A stretch of DNA of 64,000 nucleotides from Phaeosaccion multiseriatum (taxonomy: Eukaryota; Ochrophyta, other classes), in the NCBI GenBank assembly GCA_965112735.1, contig OZ218951.1:3596001-3660000 (forward strand). The letters run 5' to 3'. The notes beneath the pieces were generated by a model. The model was not told the origin of the DNA, did not search any database, and was given only the letters and a program-made list of their open reading frames with translations. Positions 54,970 through 64,000 of the stretch are shown here, one piece after another. The position numbers were made by a program, and so were the translations under genes. Position 1 is the first letter of the stretch; every line of letters begins with the position of its first letter.

Positions 54970-56375
54970 ATTTTTTGTTGTTGTTGCTATTGCTGTTGTT
55001 GAACATTCGACACGAACGAAATGCGCGATAGGTATGTCTGGTGCGGAACTCCGACGGCCGCTCCGAGTGACCTTCGAGGGAGAGGTGAGGGAGGGAGGGG
55101 CGGCTGTCGTTGTTGCTTCTGCTCCAGGGGGGGGGGGGGGGGGGCAGCCTTTTCTGAAGTATGGACATGTGTGTATTGTTGTATGTGCTCTCCCGGCAGG
55201 CTGGCGTGGACGAGGGAGGCATGTTGAGCGAGCTCTTCTCGCTCCTCTTTGAGGCTGTGCTGGACCCCGTCTGGGGCCTCTTTTGCGCAAGTGGGGACAC
55301 AGCTGGCGAGCCTGTGCCCTCTGACGATGACGAGGAGGAAAAGGGGGACATGCTGGAGGAGCAGCACAGGATGGGGGAGAGGCGGGTGGCCGGTGGCAAG
55401 AGTGGGCATCGGTATCTTCCCACCCCTCGGGAGACGTACGTTCCAGAGCAACTTGGCAACTACAAGGTGGGTCTGAGTGGCGTACGCGTGAAGAGGCATA
55501 CACTCCTTCTATCTAACGGACTCGACGAATCCCTTCTTAGGCGATTGGCAAGGCCTTGGTGAAATGCTTGTACGAGGGGCGGCGCATCGGAAATCATTTC
55601 GCCCCGAGCCTCTTCAAGTTCCTGGTCACGGCCGAGCCGTCTCTGCGGGACCTGCAGGAGTTCGACAGCCAGACGGCGCACGGCATGCAGTGGGTGCTCG
55701 CCAACGTGGGCACGGTGTCTCTGGGGCTGCACTTTTCAGACGTAGGCAAGGACGACTTGGGCCCAGTCAATGACCACAACAAGCACGAGTTTGTGCGCCT
55801 CAAGGTCAGTCCGAGAACCCGTGTGCGCTGGTGTGGTGATATGTTGTACCCTCAAGAATTGGAATTTGCCCCCTCTTCTCTGTTCTCAGCTGAAGCAGAT
55901 CTTGGTCGAGTCGCGGCAGCCGGCGCTGGAGGCAATGCGCGACGGTTTCGCCGAGGGCCTCCGAGGCCTGTCTCCCGATGCAGCGCCCTTTCTCCGGCTA
56001 CTGTCCCACGCGGACTGGCGGGTGCTGCTGTGCGGTGATGAGCACATCAGCGGCGCACAGGTCGCTGCGGTGCTCAAGTGGTTCAACTTCCCCCCGTCCA
56101 GCAATATCCCCAAGTGGCTGCACACGCTCGTGTTGTCCTTGGGGGAGGACATGCTGCGGCGCTTTCTCATCTTCGTCTGCGGCTGCGCGTCCCTCCCCGC
56201 GGCCGCCGTGGGGCGCGTGGAGATAACTGTTCGGCGACAGCCCCGAAGCGCAGCCCTGCCCATCGCCCACACTTGCTTCTTGCAGCTCGACGTGCCGGAC
56301 TACGACAAGGAAGCCGTCCTCAAGCACAAGCTTCTGCAGGCCATCGGGAACACAGCCACCTTTGACGTGGTGTAG
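49708..56375 (+). CDS. Kelch - coiled coil - protein kinase - HECT E3 ubiquitin ligase fusion
   Basis: One multi-exon gene encodes about 1,600-1,700 residues, with phase kept at every junction I checked. Order: six Kelch-type repeats (GGYSVDSTHSDGVTLNDVW, VMGGWAGDAGYLNDVWRT, LLGGFDGREMLNDVW, IVGGEGGEQEKLNDIWVS, VLGGVGDGTQYLND); a long helical region with poly-Gln (52155-52215) and poly-Ser (52460-52555); a protein kinase domain; and a HECT domain. Kinase landmarks are VVLK (Lys 53601-53603), HKDIKPGNILV (about 54007), DFD instead of DFG (54069), GFMAPE and DIYSLGVVLFWM. No glycine-rich loop is recognisable. HECT landmarks are LRVTFEGEAGVDEGG, IGKALVKCLYEGRRIGN and the active-site Cys of LPIAHTCFLQLDVP (56274-56276). 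The ligase half looks fully competent: it would take ubiquitin from an E2 on that Cys. The kinase is probably active but unusual (HKD, DFD). Kelch repeats would recruit substrate. Known HECT ligases do not normally carry a kinase domain. Confidence 0.85.
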
Positions 56376-56424
56376 CTACTTGTCGTGTTGGACGTTCAAC
56401 CGACCACGTCCCTACCGCCCTGAT

Positions 56425-56454
56425 CCCCTGACACGCTACTTTTTGTGTCAGGGG
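56425..56454 (+). other. Perfect 10-bp stem hairpin in the 3' region of the HECT gene
   Basis: CCCCTGACAC (56425-56434) pairs perfectly with GTGTCAGGGG (56445-56454) around a 10-nt loop GCTACTTTTT. It starts 50 bases after the stop codon, so it would lie in the 3' untranslated region. Confidence 0.7.
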
Positions 56455-56497
56455 TTGAAGAGAAAATATGTCATTTGAAGCCACGTACTTCGAAGCG

Positions 56498-56520
56498 TTT
56501 TTTTTTTTTTTTTTTTTTTT
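56498..56520. repeat. T23 homopolymer
   Basis: A run of 23 T residues lies on the plus strand in the interval between the HECT and Zn2Cys6 genes. It may be an A-tail of a minus-strand retroposed sequence or simple slippage; no flanking gene copy is recognisable. Confidence 0.85.
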
Positions 56521-56717
56521 GTAAGTCGTTTAGATGGCAGTTGATGGCGATATATGCCTCCTACATGGTGAACATCGACGAATCTCTCTTGGGCTCAAGC
56601 CACGGAGCAAGGAGGGCAGATAGCGGCAGTAAATAGACAAGGGAAGTGGGGGGGGAGGCTGTCTGGTCCTAAAAGAGGGTTATTTTTCCTTGACCAATGT
56701 AGCGGACCTGGGGTGGG

Positions 56718-57727
56718 ATGCCTTCAGCCATGATGTCAGAGACGAAGGTGGAGGACGCGCAGAAACTGCGGAGCGCCTGTGATCAGTGGTACGTACGAAT
56801 GTGCCCTTTAGACTTATCCAGCGCCCTATGAACCGTTCAGAGCGGCCTCCGCGCCGCTACTACTTTTTTCTGCTGCCGAACTTCCGTGTCTGCGCACACC
56901 GCCCAAAGAGAGACCAACCGACTCCGCCCACTCCCCTCCCTCCCTAGCGTCCTTCCTCCCCCCCTTTCCCTCTCCAACTCCTCTTCTCCGTCTCTAACTC
57001 CGAATCCCTCCCGTCTTTCTATCCCACCCCCCTGCCTTCATCCCTGCCCTCCTCGCTGAAGTGCTCGCCGCAAGAGAAGATGTAATGGTCAGTTACCGTG
57101 CTCACACTGTACCAAGGTTAGTAGCGAAAAGGATGTTATTTTCCTGCTCCCAGGTGGTGGTTTGAGTCCCTGGTGGTGGTTTGATCGTCGTTCCCTGGGG
57201 CCTACTGGTTAGATCGTCATGGTTTGGCCGTGTCTTCTCTCGCCATTCTTTGATCTTCGTGTCTTGTCCGTTCTCTTGTCCCGTTGCCTGTACCCCTTCC
57301 GTAACCGTAGCTGGGCGTGGCGAGTGGCTGCACCTTCAGCATCAAGAGAAAGACGGGTCGAAAGAAGGGCAAGCAGTCAAGTGGAGGAGCGAAGGAGGCC
57401 AAGGAGGTCGCGAGGCCAAACAACGTGGGGAGTAGGGGGGGGTCTGTCATCGTATTACAGCAGCAGCAGCAGCAGCAGCAGCAGCGAAGGGAAGCTGCGT
57501 TGCAGCAGCAACAGCAGCAGCAGCAGCGTGAGCGACGGAATGATGTTGCGAAGGAGCAGCAGCAGCACCGGAAGGACCGAGAACAGCCTCAGCATCTTGC
57601 CCACCACCACTCTCGCAACAACTTTCACGCGGGGGCGGCAGCAGCGGCGGCGGTGGCTGCTAGTGCTGCGGGACAGAGCTCTCAACAGCAGCAGCACCGG
57701 CTTCAGCAGCAGCAGCAGCAGCAGCAT

Positions 57728-57760
<33 letters not shown>

Positions 57761-57883
57761 CAGCAACAACAACTGAATCGGAAAAGAGAGCATGTTCCCG
57801 AGCAACGTGAAGGCGCAAACATTCTGTTGAATCTATTGCAGCAGCAGGAGGAGAGGCCGCAGGACGAGAGACAGCAGCAGCAC

Positions 57884-57926
<43 letters not shown>

Positions 57927-59977
57927 CGCTGCTCAAGGAAGGCCAGCAGCGGCAGTCTCTGAAACGGCCTCGCACAGGGGGGGCTGTGGCAGCAGAGACG
58001 CCAGCAGGGCAAGAGGAGAAGGAGCGGTTCTTCTCTCCCATGAGGAAAGGGCTTGGTGAGATCCCCCCCGCACCGGTGCGAATATCGGAAGCGACTGGGC
58101 AAGAAACATTCGGCACCCTGGAGAACAAGTACCTCAACACGTACTTTTCCTTCTACGGCCGCTTCATTCGCTTGTCTTCTGAGGGCAGTGTGAGGTCGGC
58201 GATTGTCGAGTTGTCACTTTCCCCAGCACCTGCAGCAACACCAGCACCAGCCACCGCGCCAGGCCCTTCAGACTCTCTTCGAAAGCCCTCTGAACACGCA
58301 CAAGCTGCGAGTCTCTGGGCATCCGTATCCCTGGGGGCCATACTACATACAGGCAGTCCGCAGGAGGCCCTTGTCTATTTGGCAGCCGCGCAGAGCCGTT
58401 TGCTTGCGTCCACACTGCCAGATTCTTCGCTTGAACTGGCGAGGACTCGCATCTTGATGGTGCTCTTGTTTGACGCCATGGGGACGGGATATGAGGGCAA
58501 TTTGGCGCAAAGTCTAGCTCTCGCGGACCTCAGCTACAGAGAGTACAAGGCGAGCGGGCCGCAGATGCTCGAAGCGACTCTACGCCACCTCAGGCAGGTG
58601 CTGCGCTTCGTCAGGGGCGGCGAAGTCGTCAAGAGCTGGCATCTACCAATGTTTGACGGCGCCTACCACCAGGAGCAGCAGCAGCATGGACACGTGGGGG
58701 CGGAGGTGGGGATGGTCTGCTTAACTTGCCAAACCTGCATGGGGGGAAAGGACTCGGTGGGGGGGCCTGAGCCTCTTATTCCCCAAGTGGCGTGCGCTCG
58801 GGGCACGCTTTTGCAGGTGAGTGTCGTTTACGGCCAGCCTATTTCTGTTCCTTCCCACCATCTTTCTTACTACGATGCGTGTACTTTGCTTTGCTGAAAT
58901 TCAGATGGTGAACGAGCTCGGGGGTTGTGTTCCCTGTCAGCTTCTGTGCTCGATTGCCGACTCGGGGAGCGACAGCGACAGCATGGGCCAGCAGATCCAG
59001 CAGCTACGTAAGGCACTCACAGACACGGAGGGCCAGTTGCGCAGTGAGGCAGAGGAGCTGGGCACCAGTGTTTCAGGCCTTGCACTCTGTGTCATCCAGG
59101 CTCTGCTGGCCTGGCTTTGCTTCTGCTCCAACGAGAGGCAGCAAGGGGTGGAATTGATGTCCAACTGCCTCGCCCTCCTGTCGCCGTACAAGGGATGGAC
59201 ACGGCTTGGCTATGCAAAGAAGCTGGCCTACCTCATGGGCTTTGTGCTGGGGTCAGATGGAAAGGACAAGGATTACGAGAAGCTGCGAGGCATGTACAAC
59301 ACGGCTGATGTGCGTGTCAAGGATGACTTCCTGCCCAGCTTTTCTGAAAGGAATCGGCTGGTGACCTGCTTGTCTAGGACCTCAGCTTCCACCATGCCTC
59401 GCTGCCTGATCATGGCGTGCGGAGGGACGTGTTCGAAGAGCGGGGGGGCGGGGAGTGACCAAGGCGGCGGTCGCAAAGATACCAAAGAAGGGGACTGGCT
59501 GGAAGAAGCGGTTGCTGCCGCAGCAGCGGCCGCAGAGAGCATCAACCCTGCTGCTGCTGCTGCTCTTGCCGGGGGGATGAGCGGCGATGATGAGGACATT
59601 GGCGGCATGTTCGGTCCAGGAACGCGCACCTTTCTGGACTCGCAGCTTCACATGGATGAATACCAAACGCTCATGGTGGGTTTTGCATGCTGTTGGTTGG
59701 TATTCCTTCGACAGTTGACTCACCCCTCCCTCTCCCCCCACCATCAAAACCTGCAGAATATGATGGACAAGAATGCGAGCTACTCCATTCCCATGCCCCA
59801 ACCCCTGCAGCAGACGGACCAGCCCCTATTTACTCCCCATGGAATCGTCGATCGCATGGCGAGCCTGCCCCTAGCCCGAGCGCTTCAAAACTCTTGCACC
59901 AGCAACAGCATGGCTGGTTTCTCCGAGACATCCAAACTGGAGGGGGGACAACTCAACGCCACACAGCAGCAGCAACC

Positions 59978-60018
<41 letters not shown>

Positions 60019-60377
60019 CGCAGCAACAACAACCGCAGCAGCAGCAGCAGCAGCAACCGCAGCAGCAGCAGCAGCCAACACTGGTCGATGGGACAGATGT
60101 TGATAAAGACGTCGGCATGTTTGGCCCTGGAACGGTGAGACATTTTGTTTGTTTGATCTGTCAATGTGCTTTTGCTTGGACTTTGTCTATCGAGGAACCT
60201 CATCCCTTCTCCCTCACCCCTTCTCTCTGTCGTGGCCAACAGGGTGTCCTGCAAGCTAATCTGACCCTGGACGATTATCAGCAGCGAGACAACCAAGTGG
60301 ACGTCCCGCAGAGACTGCTTGGACCCTCCATTCCACTCGGTTTCGAATTCGATCCAATCCTGTGGCAAGCATTCTGA
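56718..60377 (+). CDS. Zn(II)2Cys6 (fungal-type) transcription factor, Gln-rich
   Basis: Six exons (56718-56788, 57062-57116, 57311-58816, 58905-59675, 59757-60134, 60243-60377) sum to exactly 972 codons, 971 residues. The first two tiny exons and the start of the third assemble a complete binuclear zinc cluster: CDQC, ARRKRR, C, NGQLP, CSHC, eight residues, C. The spacing is CX2CX6CX5CX2CX8C, within the fungal GAL4-type range. A basic linker follows (SIKRKTGRKKGKQ), then long poly-Gln tracts. A helical region of about 400 residues (LENKYLNTYFSFYGRFIRLS, SLWASVSLGAILHTGSPQEA, LALCVIQALLAWLCFCSNER) resembles regulatory middle-homology domains. The C-terminus has repeated MFGPGT motifs. It should be a nuclear DNA-binding regulator. 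A Zn2Cys6 regulator of lipid accumulation is described in Nannochloropsis gaditana; whether this is that gene cannot be decided here. Confidence 0.85.
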
Positions 60378-61018
60378 GATACGGCCTGCATCGGCGCTTC
60401 CTGTTCGTCTTACACTTTTTGCCCCACCTATAAACACACACATGAAAATATCGCTGAGAGAGAGAGATTTAGTAGCGGGGGAACACCCTACTGTTCAGAT
60501 GAAGTGAGAGAAGCTTCTTTTGGCTCTGAGGACTGTGCCCTTCCTAACCCTCTTGCACCCGTTCCTGTGCCCCGACGCCTTGCCCTAGAGGCTCCTCCCT
60601 CCCCCACCTTGCCATATCTCGCCACCAACCTCGCACCCCTGACGTGTTACCGACCTATTCTCGGTAGCAGATAAGCAGGCCGGCTGACGCTGGTTGGTAG
60701 CAGAACAAAGCCTGCTGATGCGGCGGAAGCAGGCCGCAAGAGCAGGTAGCACGTAGGGGTCGAAACCATTGAATCAAATCTCTTCCCCTCTCTCCACGCA
60801 CGCGTCCCCTCTATTAACCCCCCCATGGACCTCTTTGTGCGCTTCAATCCTCTTGCTCCTTCCAGCCCTTTCTGATGCGCTCCTATTTCCTCTCCCCCCC
60901 CCTAATACCACATCCATGCTTCGTTGCGTGCGTCTCTGCTACCCCCACTGTGTCTCTCTCCTATCCCTCTCTCTCTCAGAGATTTGCTAAATGGATGGCC
61001 AGCCCGCCAAGCTAGTCG
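60378..61018. other. Convergent intergenic region with palindromic repeat
   Basis: No gene is supported. Around 60655-60760 there is a decayed copy of the GC-rich palindrome family (AGCAGGCCGGCTGACGCTGG, GGAAGCAGGCCGCAAGAGCA). CT-rich sequence follows to about 60985. Confidence 0.5.
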
Positions 61019-61371
61019 TCATCTTGCCAAGTCTCTTGTGAACACATTCTTGTCTTGGTGGGCCTCCAGCTCCTCCCTGATCATCTTGATCGAGTCGACT
61101 GCCACAAAGAGGTGCTTGTCGTCCAAATCATCGATGACTACGTTACCTTTGGTCCTATCGAGCATAAGGATAAATTGCCTCGTTGGCACATCACTTACAG
61201 GGGGAAGCGAGAGAAAACAAAGCACGCAAGAGCAAAGAGCAAGAGTAGAAGTTACAGTGAGGTGAGGCTGCGGCTCCTTATACCTACCACTGACGTATAA
61301 TGCGCGAGTGACAGCGTCTGGTTCACTTACCAGGACACAAGAACACCTGACTGCGCGCGAACGATACTCAT
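61019..61371 (-). CDS. GTF2H5: TFIIH subunit TTDA/Tfb5
   Basis: Two exons (61331-61371, 61019-61193) encode exactly 71 residues, the same length as human GTF2H5. The sequence starts MSIVRAQSGVLVSCD. The family core follows: TRQFILMLD, then VVIDDLDDKHLFVAVDS (compare the human IIQDIDDTHVFVI) and EELEAHQDKNVF (compare ELMDQNAF). Tfb5 stabilises the Tfb2/p52 subunit within TFIIH and is needed for nucleotide excision repair and for normal TFIIH levels. The tiny first exon and short length make this gene easy to miss. Confidence 0.9.
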
Positions 61372-61938
61372 ATTGAGAAGAGAGCTCCACTTAGGGAGGG
61401 GAGACGACAGGGGGGGCTTTGGGTATTAGTGACTTGGTCATCCGTGCTCACAAATGACGTACTCCCTTACTCCTTTTGTCTTATTTACGACGATTGACGA
61501 TTGTATCGTTCTGAGGGAAACATGATTCGTGATTATGGCGGCCGCTGGAGGCGTGTCGTGATTCTGTGCACCGCTACAGGCGTGATTCGTGACTGGGCGG
61601 TGCGCCTTAGAAATGTGGCAATGAATGACGTCATCATCGTTCTTGTACACCGCTACATAGCGTGATTCGTGCTTCTCGACGCCCTCCCTCAGAATCACGT
61701 CAGGGATCGACTGATGGTTCGCTTGCGCACGTATTGCCAGCAGCGAGTGGCAGCGAGCTGGGCCGCCAACGTCTGCTGTAAAGGTGGGTTCGAAGTTAGT
61801 GACAGGGGTAGGGCCCAGGCGTAGGGCCGGGGGTTGTGGGACTGACGAGATCGAAGGGACTTTTCGTATCGTTGTAGTTGAGTGGGAGGGGGAGGAGGGC
61901 AGCGGCGGCAGCATGGAGGGACTCAGACACGCTGTACA
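61372..61938. other. Intergenic region with short repeats
   Basis: Around 61555-61600 and 61647-61675 the motif CACCGCTACA followed by GCGTGATTCGTG occurs twice, and related GTGATTCGTG or ATGATTCGTG copies lie nearby. A minus-strand frame is open from 61914 to 61438 but has no recognisable domain. It could be downstream coding sequence of the small Cys-rich protein. Confidence 0.4.
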
Positions 61939-62265
61939 TCATGGTGAAGGAATGTAAGACGAAACCGCACGTGGGGTGACGGGGGGTGGTATGTTCCTGC
62001 CTTGCCCCCCCGTGGTCATAGAGTCGAGCTTGGGCGGTTTTGGAGGGAATGGGGGAATGGGCCCAGCGCAAGCCGGGCAAAGCCAGGCTCCATCTGGCAC
62101 CTCTGTCATCGCAAAACAACGTGACCTGCCCTTCCACTTCGTCTTGACTGCATTCTGGCAGACGACGCAAGCAGTACCTTCGATCCCTGCCATGTTTTCA
62201 TGTGTCCTATAGACTTCCACCACATGGAAACAGGATACAGGTTTCGAGGTCGATTCGTCATCCAA
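61939..62265 (-). CDS. Small Cys-rich (half-PHD-like) protein, uncertain
   Basis: The minus-strand frame from the ATG at 62265 encodes MDDESTSKPVSCFHVVEVY, then GTACVVCQNAV, a basic stretch KTKWKGRSRC, and GAWLCPACAGPIPPFPP. The pairs CVVC and CPAC with a preceding Trp resemble the first and last zinc pairs of a PHD-type finger, but the central His/Cys ligands are missing. It may be a degenerate finger, one exon of a larger gene, or another zinc ribbon. The 3' end of the frame is uncertain because splicing may continue into the open frame below 61914. Confidence 0.4.
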   Translation of the reverse strand: MDDESTSKPVSCFHVVEVYRTHENMAGIEGTACVVCQNAVKTKWKGRSRCFAMTEVPDGAWLCPACAGPIPPFPPKPPKLDSMTTGGQGRNIPPPVTPRAVSSYIPSP

Positions 62266-62454
62266 CCGAGGTCGACTTTCGTCTCGATTGGAGAAAGATG
62301 GAGTATCTACATCCAGACGTATGACTGCGCCAGGCCTGCTCTTTCCTCTGCCTCCGCGACTCGATTCTTCTCGATCCTAGATTGCAGATGAGCTCGGAGT
62401 TCCGGGTCTTTGCACGCAACGAGGTTCTTGCGTGGCTTCTTCTTTCGGCCCCTG

Positions 62455-62660
62455 ACATGCTTCTGAGACAGGCCAGCCCAGAAGCAGGAAGCAGGCCGGC
62501 TGGCGCCGGCCAGAAGCAGGAAGCAGCCTTGGCCCTCATCATTGCCTTATTACATGGCTTTCCCCCAGAACCTGGAACCTGCCTGGCCGGCTGGCGCCGG
62601 CCAGAAGCAGGAAGCAGGCCGGCTGGCACCGGCCAGAAGCAGGAAGCAGGGTCGCCTCAG
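62455..62660. repeat. Palindromic repeat array (GCCGGCTGGCGCCGGC type)
   Basis: Three copies of a near-perfect palindrome (GGCCGGCTGGCGCCGGCC, one with CACC) alternate with CAGAAGCAGGAAGCAG spacers. The core is the reverse complement of the core at the window start. A shorter CATGCTTCTGAGAC/GAAGCATGTCAGGGGCC inverted pair (near 62456-62468 and 62660-62674) flanks the array, suggesting a bounded element. Confidence 0.7.
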
Positions 62661-62883
62661 AAGCATGTCAGGGGCCGATCTTCTTCCCTCCGGATGAAGC
62701 CCCACCATTGCCTCCCTCCTCCCTACTTCTCTTCCTCCCTTTCGCGCTGGTGCTGTTCTGAATAATATTCTGTGAGGGACTTCTGAATGCTTTGTGTAAG
62801 GGTTCCAACTCACAGATGGCGAAGAATCACCACTTGCACTGGGACAACGTTCTGCGAGAGAGAAGAAGGGTAAAAGAAGGAAG

Positions 62884-64000
62884 ATGGTTTTCCTTCGAGC
62901 CTTCCTAATCGTCGCCATTGGATATGCAGCAGGGGGGCAGGGTTCGCAACCCGAGAAACCTTCGCAGCAGGAGCACCCTACCGAGCGGCAGCAGGAGCAG
63001 CAAGAGGATGGCTTCCCATACTATTACAAGCGTTTCCGAGACTTGCTGAGTAAGAGGAGGTATGAGGCTGCGATTCTGGACTTGAGCAAGGCGTTGGAGA
63101 TCCGGCCTCGCCACACCCAAGCCTTGGCGCAGAGGGGCAAGCTCCAGTTGCTGTTGGGGTACTGTGCGTTGGCGGTGGACGACTACCGGCTGTTGAAAGA
63201 GGTCGATGCCGGTGAGTAGTTTGTTTCCCCGCGACCAGAGTAACTTAGTCTTTGAGGAAGAAAGAGGCACCCCCCAAGATTCCTGCCTCATCTGCTTACC
63301 CTCTGCTCTGTTTTTCCAATACTTGATGGACAAGCCACCACACGCCCTACACCGCACCCTCTCCCTCCACACCCTCCACAACCGCTGCCCACCTCCACCT
63401 CTCCGGCCGCTGAACCGAACCTCTCCTACCACCACTTTCTCTGGGGCGTTTTTTGCTTAGGGCTTTATTGCTTAGTATAGTTCAAACTCGAGGATGGAAG
63501 GAGAAAGGCAGAAAGAGGCTTATTAGCTACCCCCCAAAATTCTCGTTCCAACCCTCGACAGCGCATAAGGATGTGGATGGAGGCTTACACGCGGCAGAAT
63601 CTTGCAGCAATTTCCTCCGCGGCAAAGAGGAGGCGTTTGCTGTGGGGGATTGGCAGCGGGCCATTGACAACATCGATGGGGCTTTGGAGCTGACCGAAAG
63701 TGCGCCCCACCTGCTGATGGACCGGGCGCGATGTTCGAATAAGCTGGAGAATTGGTACGAAGTCGTGGCGGACGCGGGGAGGGTTATAAAGCATGAGAGC
63801 ACCAACGTGGAGGCGCTTTTGATGCGAGGCTGGGCATACTACCGCCTGAACGATATGGACATGGCTGCAAACCATTTCCGGGAAATCCTAAAGTCTGACC
63901 CGGAGCACGGAGAAGCGAAAAAGGGCCACCACCATGTTCGGGCCATTGCGAAGAAGAATGCAAAGGCTGAGAAGAAATTCCAAGCCGCCGAGTACAAGGT
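62884..64000 (+). CDS. DNAJC3: P58IPK/DNAJC3-like ER TPR co-chaperone (N-terminal part)
   Basis: Exon 1 (62884-63211) starts with a signal peptide (MVFLRAFLIVAIGYAAGGQG), then TPR helices YYYKRFRDLLSKRRYEAAIL, DLSKALEIRPRHTQALAQRG and KLQLLLGYCALAVDDYRLL. Exon 2 (from 63562) continues in phase with EEAFAVGDWQRAIDNIDGAL, APHLLMDRARCSNKLENW, NVEALMLRGWAYYRLNDMD and HFREILKSDPEHGEAKKGH. The succession of TPRs and the FREILKSDPEH segment follow P58IPK, an ER-lumen co-chaperone that binds misfolded proteins and stimulates BiP through a C-terminal J domain. The J domain would lie beyond the window, so it is not seen. The product is truncated by the window end. Confidence 0.75.

Noticed and set aside
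61438-61914. 159-codon minus-strand open frame
   Set aside because: No domain, no clear start context, and it overlaps short intergenic repeats. Kept only as possible 3' extension of the Cys-rich gene.

Overview
This is nuclear DNA from a compact, intron-rich eukaryote. Genes are packed on both strands. Most are split by short GT-AG introns of about 70-120 bp. Some pairs share divergent promoters of about 150 bp, and convergent 3' ends can be only 70 bp apart. Two products carry a signal peptide ending in an ASAF-like motif before a transit-like region, which is the presequence type of complex red-lineage plastids. With an EGY-family plastid membrane protein, a fungal-type Zn(II)2Cys6 regulator and a moderately high GC content, a photosynthetic stramenopile fits best, probably a eustigmatophyte such as Nannochloropsis/Microchloropsis. 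The genus is an inference. I saw no bacterial, viral or organellar gene block, no tRNA or rRNA gene and no CRISPR.

Layout: 1-2400 holds GC-rich palindromic repeats, CTC/CCT low-complexity DNA and at most a decayed coiled-coil frame. A CAP-Gly protein (+, 2414-4337) faces an ankyrin protein (-, 4566-5771). A 238-bp inverted-repeat element separates that from a full-length meckelin/TMEM67 gene (-, 6224-12133), one of whose introns is almost entirely TCAG repeats. Next is a plastid EGY-like S2P protein with changed catalytic motifs (-, 12656-15618). A 2.7-kb foldback-like element with perfect 37-bp terminal inverted repeats follows (15684-18408). Then come a small coiled-coil gene (-), an intronless FNIP-repeat gene (-, 20788-23064) and a divergent URC1-type GTP cyclohydrolase II gene (+, 23224-26365).

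A very long gene (-, 26639 to about 35165) encodes a nephrocystin-3/TEP1-like STAND NTPase with an inserted EF-hand pair and a coiled-coil tail. Beside it lies an exact 936-bp tandem duplication that looks exonic (35555-37534). Then follow proteasome beta1 (-), a roughly 2,000-residue protein with three PHD/extended-PHD modules (+, 39381-46661), Rab5 (+), a plastid-targeted P-loop protein (-), a Kelch - coiled coil - protein kinase - HECT ubiquitin ligase fusion (+, 49708-56375), a Zn2Cys6 transcription factor with its finger on two tiny exons (+, 56718-60377), the TFIIH subunit TTDA/Tfb5 (-), a small Cys-rich protein (-) and the start of a P58IPK/DNAJC3-like ER co-chaperone (+, cut by the window end).

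There are no operons and the genes are mostly functionally unrelated. Two of them (meckelin and the nephrocystin-3-like protein) belong to families known from the ciliary transition zone and inversin compartment, which is striking if the organism is a non-flagellate alga. The most novel items are the kinase-HECT-Kelch fusion, the foldback element and the exact exon-like tandem array with GC-AG type donor sites.
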